Positions 51,896-63,658 of a stretch of 64,000 nt of DNA are shown piece by piece (positions within the stretch are counted from its first letter, which is position 1; each line of letters opens with the position of its first letter). Under the pieces are notes generated by a model that ran no database searches, had not been told where the DNA came from, and worked only from the letters and a program-made list of their open reading frames with translations. The stretch is from Sinotaia quadrata (taxonomy: Eukaryota; Mollusca; Gastropoda; Architaenioglossa; Viviparidae), in the NCBI GenBank assembly GCA_028829895.1, contig CM054179.1, positions 107,629,875 through 107,693,874 on the forward strand. The letters are read 5' to 3'. The position numbers and the translations under genes are program-made.

Positions 51896-52237
51896 GACTA
51901 AGCACGCAATTATTCCGCGGAGTACAAACCATACAGGAAGTGGAATGTTCTGGTGTGTCTTTAAACCCAGGAGTTGACGTTCTTCTGCTGACGCTGTTCA
52001 CTCTGCCGCATGATGACGTCATTGCTTCGGCAAATCTTCGCAGCAAAACGTGTTTGTCGACAGAGACGTTCTCCTCATGCGTCATCGACGACAGCAACTC
52101 ACGCAACACTACGCTGACGGCTCTGGTCCTCGACCTGCTGGATGGAGAGAAGCGAGTGTATGGATGCAACATCTCCTGTTCAAGGTCAGACGGACGACCT
52201 TGCTTCGAATCCTGGACTCGCTTTGTTACAAAAACAA
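51896..52237 (+). CDS. Ig-like domain exon D (phase 1-1)
   Basis: A 342 nt exon with its acceptor at 51894-51895 (ttcttccatcaag) and a gtaagt donor at 52238, phase 1 at both ends. Landmarks are FRGVQTIQEVECSG in strand B, LLLTLF in strand C, DVIASANL in strand C', the cysteine pair TCLS and SSCV, LTALVLDLLDGE in strand E, RVYGCNIS in strand F with the sequon, and ESWTRFV in strand G. The loop between strands F and G has two further cysteines (ISCS and RPCF), enough for a disulfide not seen in A-C. The frame is also open upstream of this acceptor back to a second acceptor at 51717-51718, so an in-frame 59-codon hydrophobic extension is possible. It joins to the leader at 46755-46821. Confidence 0.86.
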
Positions 52238-54800
52238 GTAAGTTCCTCCTCCCTCCCCCCGACACACCTAGCCAGCCTCGTAAGACTGGTAATTTAAAAA
52301 AAATCTCAGTCACGAGCTTACCAACCAGCCGTCCCTCGCAATTTTTCGCTTCGGTCTCAGGGTACAATGTGGGGCGTTATAATCTCTCTCCATGCTTGTA
52401 TCAGTAATACAATACAAAGATGCTTTTACCTTATATCCAGCCAGGGTTTTACTGCTCCATGTACAACCCAATGTAGCGAGGGACCCAGTTTCGAAAAACT
52501 CACCCAAAGAGATGATTGAAGAAATGAGTAAAGAGTAAAATTTTCTGTCACTTTTATTACCCTTGAAATTACACCTGTGGCCAATTACTTAGAGCTAATA
52601 CTATTATGTCTTTCATAACAACTCCCGACCAACTCTGCCGATCCAGTAACAACACATCCCTTTGTATATCCAAACACACACACACACACTGCAAATTAAT
52701 CTCTTGTCCGTTTATTAGCCATTGATCACGCAAATTTAAACAACAAACACTCGCTCACCTATCTGTCGCAAGTACTAAAGACCGGTCAGTAAATCTGCCA
52801 CCATGCACGACTCATTCTTCAGGACTCACTTCCTGTGAATGGTATGGTGTCTCTGATTGCTTAATGTGTGACAATATTCATATTTTAATAATTATTTCTC
52901 CACATTCAATTGATCCGCTCAACCGACAGGGTATTTGTCTTTAGCAGTCTGGGAGTGACTGGGATACGTCACTAATTACCTCATTCCCGAAGTGTTACTT
53001 GTCCAAGATAACTGCCCCTAGCTGAACTATCTCATCCGTCTAAGAGTCGTTGTCTTTGCCCTCACATTACCTCCCAATTCGATGATGGGCCTATCCTAAG
53101 AAATGTGTTTTTAGACCGTCTTTGTCGTCATTATTATGTCATTGGCTGAGTCCCCACCATCATCTACACATTTACCCTCTTTAGAAATAATGAATTTAGA
53201 ATTTATATTTAATTTAGGTTAACATATTAATCTGCATTTTTGGCTTTACACTTCCAAAACAAGCTTGATGCAATATATGTCATTCAAATTACAAATAGGT
53301 TCAATTTAAATTTGCAACATGAAAATTTATATAAAATATATGGGAAAATTCCCCATCATGTAACACTTTGACAGGTCGTAAATATGTTTTGGGTTTATGT
53401 CTTTGTTACCAACTAAATAACCTTTTACTTTTTCTTCATCTTTCTCCCTTCCCTGTGATTAGCGTTTAGGTGATTAAGGTAGAGCGGAAGGGAGAGTTAA
53501 AAACCAAACATATTACCTTCTATAATATGCTATTCATCTAAAGGCGCCACCGCATGAAACGAACGTGAGACTTGTTATGAAAAGAGCATTTATGACTGTT
53601 ATGTGTTTTCTTAACTACATTTATGATAATTATTGTATATTCACTCTGTTATGTGTTTTCTTAACTGTCTAACTGTTTTCTTAACTACATTTATGATAAT
53701 TATTGTATATTCACTCTGTTATGTGTTTTCTTAAAAAAGTATGCATACGCCTAACTGTCACTGAACTTCACACTTGTTCGCCCTCACTAAGACACACGAC
53801 ACCTATTTTGCCTTGAACGTTAATGCTATTGCCGTGATTTGAGCGGTTGAGGCAGACACCCCTCTATCATGTTAATGTTGCAAAGTTTCAGTATTCTAGT
53901 TGAAGTATTCAGTATAATGGAAAGATAATTTCCATTTGGATTGATTAGTGAATGTTTCGCGTGAACATATACTAATGCAAACACGATTTCCATTTGAACG
54001 TGGATTGCTAAATAAGTGTTTTATGTGGATATATACTAATGCAAAGACGATTTCCATGTGAAGTGGATGGCTTAGTAAATGTTTCTTTTGTGAATATATA
54101 CCAAAACTTGGAACAATGTGAGTGAACATTACGTCACAAAGTCAATTGCATGACTGTTAAAGATCTCATAAGAAATCAACGGAAATTGACAAATGAAATG
54201 AAAGTGATTTTTCAGCTATGTAGCTTTGATTTAGTACAATGCGGTTATTAATTAATAATATAATAATAATGATATATTGATAGTGTTGCATAGCAAGGTC
54301 ATTGATGCATCCAAAACAACTTTGAATAATCGGTGAATCTGGTCGTCATACTGGAAACGAGCTCTATGACGTTCCATTGTCATTAGAAATTCAAAACAAA
54401 AAAAAATCAACAGTATGCTTCATAATTTAATCATTCTTCTACCATGTATAGTAATATCTGCACGGTGCTGATAAAGTATATTTAGCTCAGACGTGGGTCT
54501 TGTTGCTGCTTTTGTTGCTTAGTGATTCTTTTGTTGTTTTCTTTTCAAGGTGACTGTCTTATGTTCCCAAAGGTACACAATAGAAATACCGTGGGGCTGT
54601 GTTCTCAAAAATGTGCGCACGCAGCACGCAGCAGGCTGCCTAAGCATCCAGCAGGAGTAATCAGAGTGCCCACGCGCTCAATCGATCGATCGCAGAACTA
54701 TTATTTACTGGTCTTCGGAAGGGTTGGGTTCTGTGCTGAGGAGCTGAGTTTTAGACTTTTTATTGAGGCCGATACAGTCCCTACCCACGGATCACCATTG
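52238..54800. other. Non-coding after exon D, no exon seen
   Basis: It opens with a C-rich stretch at 52247-52260. At 53590-53735 an approximately 70-bp segment (TATGTGTTTTCTTAACTACA, ATGATAATTATTGTATATTC) is duplicated, and at 53900-54100 GATTTCCATTTGAACGTGG phrases recur about three times. No Ig-type or membrane exon found. Confidence 0.55.
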
Positions 54801-54804
54801 CACT

Positions 54805-54806
<2 letters not shown>

Positions 54807-54855
<49 letters not shown>

Positions 54856-54905
54856 CACGCACGCACACACAAACGCACGCACGCACACACATCCGCGCGC
54901 AAAAC
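54807..54905. repeat. (AC)n microsatellite with ACGC variants
   Basis: Pure AC to about 54850, then a duplicated ACGCACGCACACACA segment. Confidence 0.97.
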
Positions 54906-55307
54906 ACTCTCTCTTTCACTGCCACCAGCAGCTACATCCTCCTGTCCATACACACATCAACTCAGATTTCTCTAAGATCATGAGGAGTTTTCATCTTGAT
55001 CTTCATGGATCGTCGATGAAGTTATTAGCGTTGCATCAATTATGTCTCGAAAGGGGGCTTACATTTTTGTGCCGCGTTTAATGCCCAACACGAATGCCCA
55101 TGCACGTATGAGAAATCGACGAATCAGTGAATGTGTGTGTGTGTGTGTGTGTGTGAATAATTTAGCAAAATCAACATTCATTCATATTATCTTAATTATC
55201 TTACCATAATGCAGTTATTTTCATTGAATTTATTTAATCAGGTTTCGCTACACGTATATAGATAGGCTAATATTGAAGGGAGTTTTTGTTGTGCTTTTCT
55301 TTTCCAG

Positions 55308-55360
55308 TATTGCAAAGTGCACTTGGGGACGTGCGAACTAAAATTTCATATTCCAGATAG
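55308..55360 (+). other. Candidate short last exon after exon D
   Basis: A very good acceptor (gtgcttttcttttccag, AG at 55306-55307) is followed in phase 1 by 16 open codons (LQSALGDVRTKISYSR) and TAG. AATAAA occurs at 55501. It could end a leader-Ig protein with a short polar tail, but nothing similar follows the other Ig exons. Confidence 0.18.
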
Positions 55361-55839
55361 AAATTTTTCTCCCATTTATAGACGTACGCGACACGTTCAT
55401 TATACGTTTCACAGATAATTCTCATCTTTTTCCAGAGTTATTTCTGGTTTTAGTTTTGTGATATTTTTGTTAAAGACAAACGCTATCGGGTGAAAATGGT
55501 AATAAAAGCAAGCATCAAATATCGTATAATAAAATAAAAATAATAAAAATAAGCAACATTGAAAACAAATATAACAGATACACAAGTGAATGAAATTATT
55601 TGTATATGAAGAGTTTACTTATTGACCGATCGAATGTTTTATTTAATTTTAAAATGTATTTATTAATCTTAGGCGCGGAGGTTGAATTAAATCGGCGTTT
55701 AAGCTATGTAGGCTATTTCCCGGCACTCGCTAAAAAAGGGCTATGAAAAATTACTCTGTTTACAATAAATTGATATAGAATTGTAAAGAATGTAAACTTA
55801 TCATCCTGTATGTTTTTTATTCCCTGACAACCTTACAAG

Positions 55840-56290
55840 GTGATGTTGTGTACAACTTAGCACTCTATTTGAATATCATGTGATGTCCTCAACATAGTAC
55901 TTTAATGTTAGGTGTCATGTGATATGTGAAACATTACACTCATAGCTGTGTCGTGTGATGTGTGCAACATAGAACTCTATAGTTGTGTGTCGTGTGATGT
56001 GTGCGTGCAACAAGCACTCTAAAGTTACGTGTGTCGTGTGATGTGTACAACATAACACTCTCTATAGTAGTGAGTCGTGTGGTGTGTGAACATAGCACTC
56101 TAAAGCTGTGCGTCGTGCGTGCAACGTAACACTCAATAGTTGTATGTACTATGTAGCAATCTATATTTGTGTATCATGTGTGTAGTGTAGCACTCTATGG
56201 TTGTGTCACGTGATGTGCCAACATAGTGCTATATTTGTGTGTCGTGATGTGTGCAACAAATCACTTAATAGTTGTGTGCTATATGATGTG
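55840..56290. repeat. About 40-bp degenerate minisatellite
   Basis: Around ten units with GTGTCGTGTGATGTGTGCAA and CATAGCACTCTATAGTT, with many changes. Confidence 0.8.
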
Positions 56291-56294
56291 TGAA

Positions 56295-57775
56295 ATTGGT
56301 TACAGGTCACGCGCGTTGTCATCATGTAATATGCAATAATAAATTCCCTCAATGTGAAATCAATATGTCTAGACGTACAGCTAAACATTTGCCCATTCCA
56401 AGATTTCCATTTGTCACAGTGGGAAAAGCTCTGTGGATGTTAAGAGCAAGCGGAGTCAGCGATCCCCATATAAAATACATATAACTGTATGCTTGTCTCA
56501 TTATGGTATTAACACAACATTTACATTGACAGGAACAGAACAGTAGCCGTGCCTGATTTCTTTATTTTATGTTTCTTGAGATTTTTTTTCTTTCTCCCCC
56601 ACCCTCCCATCATCGGATTTGCTTCGTTCTGTTTCTTTGTTAAAACTTAGCATTTATATTTCCTTTGCTGAATTATTGTTTGATATATTTGATCCAGAAA
56701 GAAACACATTTTGATATATCTCATCATCCGTTGCTCTATTCTAAACGATTAATTATCACATAAAATGTGCGTTTTCAATTTCCTCTTTTATTAATAAATT
56801 TTATCATTGTATCTCACAACGGTATGCGATATCGGCTCCCCTTACACCTCTTTAACACTTTCTATTTTTTTTTTGCTCTCCCTATCTCTCCTCTAAACGT
56901 TTAAATCACCATGACTGCTAATTGATTCCTCTCTAATATTAAAAAAATATATATTATCATCCCAGCCATCACTTCCATATTAATTATTCAAAGTTACTAG
57001 TAACACTTACTGTTTCGCAGCCATTCTCACTCCTTCATCGAAAATCGCTGTTTTGCGTCTCTCTTTGCCGCAATTATATGGAGTCCGAGAGCAGGCATAC
57101 ATTTTCATGGTGTGTAATGATATTATTAGTGGTAAATAATGTTACATATTATTAGTCGTTGTAAATAATGTTACATAATATTAGTCGTGGTAAATAATGT
57201 TAGATATTATTAGTCGTGGTAAGTATTAAATATTTTTAGTCGTGATAAGATTGTTAGTGATGGTATATAATGTTATATATTATTAGTCGTGACATATAAT
57301 GCTGTATATTATTATTTTTGGTATTTAATGATATATATGTTCAATATTATTAATCTTGTGTTTCGATATCAGTTTTACGTCACCACTGAAGCTTGCGCCG
57401 ATCATTTCGTCATCAGACATTATCTGATCTGGAGAGCCCCAGTGGGACCCCACAGCCTCACACTTGTGTTTGGGGGGGGGAAAAAGGCGGGAGGGCTGGC
57501 GGAAAGTGGTGAAGGACGCACTAGTTTGGCTCATCCTCAACCACCTTCCGTCGTGTTATAGATTATCAGTCGTGCTATATAATAGTATTATCAGCCGTGG
57601 TATATAATTATACAGTTATACAGTTATACATGTTATACAGTTCAAGTGTTAAGACATAATATCGTACGTTATTAGTACTACAGTATTTCAGTCCTCAATG
57701 TATTGGTAATTTACATGGCAGAGGATCACTTGTTAATGGTCTCTTTCCTTACTTATGCACAGCAGATTTGCTTTT
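56295..57775. other. Non-coding, no gene seen
   Basis: At 57110-57310 a 28-33 bp array (TATTATTAGTCGTGGTAAAT). At 57470-57500 a G-run. Otherwise AT-rich, with no exon. Confidence 0.55.
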
Positions 57776-57779
57776 AAAT

Positions 57780-58080
57780 AACGGTCATTTACGCGGCACG
57801 GTAATTAACGCCTCTACTTTTTCCGCACACAAAGAGTAGACGGCTGAAAACGACTGGTACTGCCGGCACGCTCTTCGCGGAAAACATGAACGCTTCCGAA
57901 AAAGACGAAGATAATTGGGAACCTACGCGAAGGGAAGTAACTGTGAAGCGCGTCCAGATATGGGGCGAGGGTGCGAAGCGCCCAAGGGAAATAACCGTGA
58001 CATATATCATCCCGCGGCTTAACTTTGCATGCGGAAAGAATTATCCGGGTGAGGAGTGTGCAGAGAGACTGCTCGCCATC
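57780..58080 (+). promoter_or_regulatory. CpG-rich 5' flank or leader of cassette E
   Basis: Many CpGs compared with the surrounding AT-rich DNA (for example gaagcgcgtcc and gcgaagcgccc), with two similar segments (gggaagtaactgtgaagcgc and gggaaataaccgtgac). It directly precedes the leader ATG. Likely promoter-proximal DNA or 5' UTR; no motif proves it. Confidence 0.3.
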
Positions 58081-58168
58081 ATGGCATCACTAGGAACTGG
58101 ATTGTTACTCAGGCTTCTGCCAGTCTTTCTTCTGGCGTCTGTCTCCACAACTCTGGAACCAAAAAATG
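58081..58168 (+). CDS. Leader exon of cassette E (signal peptide); rest of gene outside window
   Basis: An 88 nt first coding exon. The ATG at 58081 has a good context (gccatcATGG) and starts MASLGTGLLLRLLPVFLLAS, a strong signal peptide with core LLLRLLPVFLLASV, then TTLEPKN. The donor is gtaagt at 58169, phase 1, ending in G as in cassettes B-D. No Ig exon follows in the remaining 5.8 kb, comparable with the long first introns of C and D, so it probably lies beyond 64000. The same frame is open upstream to an ATG at 57886, which would add 65 mostly polar residues and bury the signal; I take 58081 as the start. The 200 bases before it are CpG-rich. Confidence 0.75.
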
Positions 58169-59030
58169 GTAAGTTGTTTGATGTACGTTTCATTATTCAA
58201 CCTATTTACAGCATTGGTTTTTCGCTTGGAGGGTTAGCGTTGCTTTATGTTCGATTTTGTTTTAAATAAAAAAATATATATTATTTTAATTTTATTTGTA
58301 TGACTTTCTTCTTTGCGACAGAGGGATGGCTAAGGGTTTAATAACGTTAGGAACGCTATTAGAGTACTTAGAGAGGTGTGCTAAACTGTGTTCCTTGTGT
58401 ACTGATTATGTTGTCGGACACCTAGTTATTTACGTTCCTTGAATTATTTATCCTTCCAATTGATGTACATTCACCTGATACAACAAAATATCTCATACAC
58501 AGTTGGAACCTTTAATCTCTTTCTCCCGCTGTTTTTTTCTCGTTCCTTCAAGGTTCCACCCTCTTGCTTCGGAAGGTAATTTTTGATTGCTTTAATTTTC
58601 TTCAACAACAACAATAAAAACTATTACTTTTTTATGCAATTTTTGTAATTGGTGGGAAATTCGTGTGGGAGAATGTGTTTATAGTTTATAATTTGAATTG
58701 CGCATTTAACGAGTTCAAAGTAATGGCAGCAACTCGACTAGCGCAAAAGACCAGCGAGTAATTGTGAATTGTCTGTATTAAAGAGTTATTGATACCTCAT
58801 TCGTGTAGCTTCACTTTCACCAATTTAGAAAGATTGTCGAAATAAATACGACGTTATAACATTACGTCTTTTTCTTAAGCAATGTAACAATTGCATGTTA
58901 CAATCTCAATACATGACGATGTATCACATTAGTGATATATGGGTGCTACAACGTATATGTTACATTCTCAGTTTCATTCATATCTGTATATCATGTTAGC
59001 GACATATAGGTATTAAACGAATGGACATAA
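58169..59030. other. Start of intron 1 of cassette E, nothing recognised
   Basis: AT-rich, no exon or ordered repeat. Confidence 0.5.
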
Positions 59031-59039
59031 CAATATTAT

Positions 59040-59320
59040 CTAGTTGCATAGAAATGCATATACTACATTTTGGAAGAAAAAGTAATTTTTTTTTATGACA
59101 GAAAAATACATATACTACATTTTGGTAGAACATATAAAGTTGACACAAGAATACATGTACTACATTTTGGTAAAACATATAAAGTTGACATAAGAATACA
59201 TGTACTACATTTTGGTAGAACATATAAAGATTTTATTTTAGTGACATAAAAATACATACAGTAAATTTTAGTAGAACATTTAAAGATTTTATTTTAGTGA
59301 CATAAAAATGCTACACACCA
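59040..59320. repeat. 46-50 bp minisatellite, about 5 units
   Basis: Units with AATACATGTACTACATTTTG and GTAGAACATATAAAG; the following 400 bases hold weaker relatives (GCATAGAAATGCTACATTTT). Confidence 0.85.
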
Positions 59321-59826
59321 TTGGAAATGGAATGCTTATTTTAAAGAAATAGCATATTATAAATTTATGGAATGCTAATGTTACATTTCAGTGGCATAGC
59401 AATGCTACATTTTGCTGGTTTAGGGATGTTATATTACAGTGACACAAAGAGGCTACCTACTAATGAAAACACGTTACAGTAAAGGCTAGATACCTGTAGT
59501 GGTATAAAGATGTTGTAATGTAAAGACGTATAACTTATATTTTAATTACTTAAGGATGCTCCCCTATTCTGGTGGCAATAATACGTTTTAGTTTAATAAT
59601 ATAAAATGCTACATTGTATTGGCACAAAAATTTACATTTTAATTGCATAGAAATATAGTATTTTAATGGCATAAGAATGCTATAGTATATAGAAAGTAAC
59701 ACGTTTCAGTTTGGGGCATATAAATGTTACATTTTCATGGTATAAGGATGCTACATTTTTTGGAATTGAGTTGTGAATTTAAGTGACAAGTAAATGATAC
59801 ATAGTAATACCATATAGATGTTTTTT

Positions 59827-60656
59827 TTCAATGCAGGACCTTGCTGTTATTGTCAGTTTATTAACGTTACATTTTAATGCAAGATCTTACTGTTACTGTC
59901 AGTATATTAGCGTTACATTTCAGAGTAGGTAGGACTTTGATGTTACTGTCAGTATATTAGCGTTACATTTCAACGCAAGACCTTGATATTATTGTCAGTG
60001 TATTAATGTTACATTTCAGTACAGGACCTTGATGTTACTGTCAGTGTATTAATGTACGTATATAATATAATTATACATATCTACGTATATACTTGTCACT
60101 GTTATTTTCCGTGTATTTGCTATGTAGTAATAAACTGCCATTTGGGATGTAGTATCTTTAGGCCTATGTTATTCACCCATGACCCCAAATTGCCACAATA
60201 ATGTAACGTCATAAGCCATTAGCATAAAACCTCTGATTGCTATTAGAATATAACAGTCAATTGCTCAGAGAAGCAATTTGCCCCGTTCAGCGTCCACACT
60301 GATCTCCCGCTAAGCAATAATTGAATGGGTCAGTGTGCTAAAAAATTAAAACCGACTGTAATTATCAATGGATTTTTAAAATTTAAATTACTACTTATTT
60401 TAGACGTATTCATTAATTTAAAAAGTTGAGGCAGTACATATGTTTACTTCAGACTGATTGGTTAAAATTAAAATGGCAAGCATGCTAAAGCTAAGCCTGC
60501 GTGCGTACGTGACCCATTTCATCCCAAGGACGCTGAACGGGTTTGCCACCGAAATGTAACGTTAATATACTGACACTAATATCACGATCGTGCATTGAAA
60601 TGTAATGTTAATACACTGACAGTAACATCAAGGTCTTGCATTGAAATGTAACGTTT
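59827..60656. mobile_element. Imperfect fold-back element with arms made of 46-bp units
   Basis: The left part (59827-60055) has about five tandem units of about 46 bp containing GTTACATTTC and CTTGATGTTACTGTCAGT. The right part (60551-60656) has two to three units of the same sequence in inverse orientation (ACTGACAGTAACATCAAG). Nested inside is a second inverse pair, CCCGTTCAGCGTCC at 60282-60295 and its complement at 60528-60541, and AATGGGTCA at 60324 with TGACCCATT at 60510. Inverted arms built of tandem units resemble fold-back transposons. The arms are unequal, so this is either a decayed element or a partial inversion of a minisatellite. Confidence 0.5.
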
Positions 60657-60924
60657 TATATATATATGGTTTTGCCTTTACAATTATTAAAGCAAATCAC
60701 AATAGTACATACAACAATACCATAACATATTGTGTAGCACTTTCATTCAACCTGGCATACAATTCTAGTAGATGTTGCATAATAGTGGCACATGATTACA
60801 ACTGGCAAATAGACGTTTCTTGTATAGTGAAAATTAGGTGCTATATCATCGTGGTTCATGCTCGTAAAATTGAAAAGAAATTTGATTTTATATCATAGTG
60901 GCATATATCATAAACTTCATGTTC

Positions 60925-61025
60925 TAGATTTTCTACTTGTTGGACTCTCATTTCTCTCTGCGTTATGACGTGTATCTTTGTTCCTATGACACTACTTGTT
61001 GGACTCTCATTTCTCTCTGCTCAAG
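60925..61025. repeat. Short direct duplication
   Basis: CTACTTGTTGGACTCTCATT followed by TCTCTCTGC occurs at about 60936 and 60993. Confidence 0.85.
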
Positions 61026-61129
61026 TTTTATTGATCTCGCTTTCGTAGAGCCATGGCTTTAGTACTCGTTATCTGCGACATCTGTTTTGAGCGTATTGCC
61101 AGGTCACTATATATTCTCTGCAGAAACAG

Positions 61130-61365
61130 AATAAAACTGCCTCCCCATCCACCACCACCCCAATGCTATTAAATAGAATAAAACAGCCCACACCCGTCCA
61201 CTCTTCCCCAGTATTATTAAACACAATAAAACAGCCTCCCCATCCATCCACCCCAACGATATTAAACACAATAAAACAGCCTCATCATCCATCCACCCCA
61301 ACGATATTAAACACAATAAAACAGCCTCATCATCCATCCACCCAAATGCTATTAAACAATAAAAC
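61130..61365. repeat. 45-bp minisatellite, about 5 units
   Basis: Units with AATAAAACAGCCTCATCATC and CATCCACCCCAACGATATTA. The multiple-of-three period keeps frames open on both strands. Confidence 0.94.
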
Positions 61366-61379
61366 TTTATGTTTCTTAA

Positions 61380-61640
61380 GTGCAAAGAAACAGAGAGACG
61401 AATTCTCAGCAAACAGAGTGAGACGAGTCAGGGAAAAGTAGACAGACAAACTCTCAGCAAAATCAAGGGAGACGAGACATGGAAACGCAGACAAACTATC
61501 AGTAACTAGAGTGTGAGATGAGATAGAGAAAAGAAGACAGAAAAACTATCAGCAAAAAAGAAGGAGATGAGACAGGGAAAGGTAGACAGACAAACTCTCA
61601 GGAAATAGAGAGATATGGGACAGGGAAAAGTAAAGAACGG
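61380..61640. repeat. 45-50 bp purine-rich minisatellite, about 5 units
   Basis: Units with GAGACGAGACAGGGAAAAG and AGACAGACAAACTCTCAGCA. Confidence 0.88.
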
Positions 61641-61810
61641 TGACATTTAGAAGATTGTATTGTAAGTTATTGCCAGTAAATACCTTTTCATGATTATTAT
61701 CTGACAGCTTTATAAAAAGGATTTAGGTTGAATTTTTCATCTTCATTGTTGAGATGTCTCTGAGTGTGTGAGTGAGTATGTAAATATGTATGTGAGCATA
61801 CATATGTGCA

Positions 61811-61908
61811 TAGAGATTGTTTCCGGTGATTGGGATAGATGACTATCCTATTTTCATCATAGAGATTGTTTCCGGTATATGGGATAGAGGACTATCCTGT
61901 TTTCATCA
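61811..61908. repeat. 48-bp direct duplication
   Basis: AGAGATTGTTTCCGGTGATT and ACTATCCTATTTTCATCAT occur twice with few changes. Confidence 0.9.
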
Positions 61909-61909
61909 T

Positions 61910-62690
61910 AAGACTTTTCTCGTTAATGACGTGCAGTATTCTCCGCTGTTCCCTGGGACAAGAAGTAGTTCAGAAGTCTCTTCACACCTTCTGTTTAAAA
62001 GAAGTCCGTCAATGGTAGACAATGGTAGATGTTCATCAAGGTTAGATATAAACCTCTCAACCAGTGGTAGATAAAAGCAATTGTGTTTACCAAGGACAGA
62101 CAAAAGCATTTGACCCATATGTGGACAAAAGGAATTTTATGTAACTAAACAAGAATAGACAGAATTTAAGACCCAATTGGTAGATAAAAGCAACTGTTCA
62201 CCAGGGTACACAAAATCTCTCTTCCAGTGGTAGTCTGCAGGTTTCTCGTCAAATTCCCGGCAGTTATTAAGTGGGATGTTCGTAATTGGTTTAACAGTTT
62301 GATTCCACCAATCAAATTCATTAGGGTGGCAAGTGAACTGAATAATTATCACGTGACGACAAGAAAGCTTTCACCACTGGCTGTCATGCAGCTATTGAAG
62401 AGTTCAAATAGTGTGACTTGAACCTGGTGACGTTTCTGAAGTGATTAGTGCTGTTCAGTGCAAATGTTCAACAGGCATTTAAAAATTGATAAAAGATCAT
62501 TTAAGTTTGATGGTCAAAAGTCACTTATTCCTTACTGTATTTTAGGATAATTTACTCTACATTTATAACATTAGACGGGAATTCAAAAATAAAATTAAAA
62601 ATAAAATAATTATTCAATATTATTTAAAAATAAAATCCTAGCCCAGCAGAAAATTGCTTCATATTTTTATGTGCCACTACCCACTCCTCT
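61910..62690. other. Intron 1 of cassette E, no exon seen
   Basis: GTGGTAGATAAAAGCAA phrases recur three to four times at 62010-62240. No Ig exon. Confidence 0.5.
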
Positions 62691-62701
62691 CGCAATCCAA
62701 T

Positions 62702-62940
62702 GAACCAAGCTACAAATTGACGTGGTTGGACGCACACAAAACTAGCAGAACACAGTTTAGGTTTGAACCAAGCTACAAATTGACGTGGCTGGACGCACAC
62801 AAACTAGCAGAACACAGTTTAGGTTTGAACCAAGCTACAAATTGACGTGGCTGGACGCACACAAAACTAGCAGAACACAGTTTAGGTTTGAACCAAGCTA
62901 CAAATTGACGTGGCTGGACGCACACAAAACTAGTAGAAAC
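62702..62940. repeat. 63-bp minisatellite, 4 units
   Basis: Units with GAACCAAGCTACAAATTGAC, GTGGCTGGACGCACACAAAA and CTAGCAGAACACAGTTTAGG. Nearly identical. Confidence 0.95.
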
Positions 62941-63118
62941 GAAAGATGGAGATAGCGCACCCCGATCACCTCCAGGCATGATTAGACGAATGAAGAGAGT
63001 TGATAGAATGGACGGTGTCTGAATGAATTGATGACAAAATAGTTGACAAAAAAAATAGAGAATGCAAAAGTTAAATACAAAGAAAGAGAAAATATTTTTG
63101 ATAAGCAATACAATATAA

Positions 63119-63205
<87 letters not shown>
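63119..63205. repeat. (AC)n microsatellite, about 43 units
   Basis: An uninterrupted AC array. Confidence 0.98.
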
Positions 63206-63208
<3 letters not shown>

Positions 63209-63658
63209 CCATGATTGGCATATAAATAGCACATGTTCACTTTGTGTGCAAATTATACATATCATTCATGTGACTAAAACTAATTAACTCCGTTTGTGAG
63301 TATATAAATATCATAGGTCTGACAATGGGGTTTTATTTATGTACTTTAATTATAACATTTTCGACTGTAGTAATTCATATTTACTCATACATATATTACC
63401 CTTCTATTTATTATATTATTTCCAAATCATATACATATCACTCTTTAACAAAGTATGATTAGATTGTTTGAAAGAGTTGTCCACGAAACAGTAAATATGC
63501 ATGGAGCATTTTTAAATCTCTGCAATGTAAACTATAGACAAGAAAATTAAATTTTTTTTCATTTCATGTTTCATGTTTCATGTTTTCTTCATCAGAATAA
63601 ATGACAATATCGTGAATTGGAATTTAGCACAGAATGTAAGTAATGTAAAGACATCTGG

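Noticed and set aside
57886..58080. Upstream ATG for cassette E adding 65 residues
   Set aside because: It would place a polar stretch before a strong signal peptide; the ATG at 58081 has a better context and gives a leader the same length as B and C.
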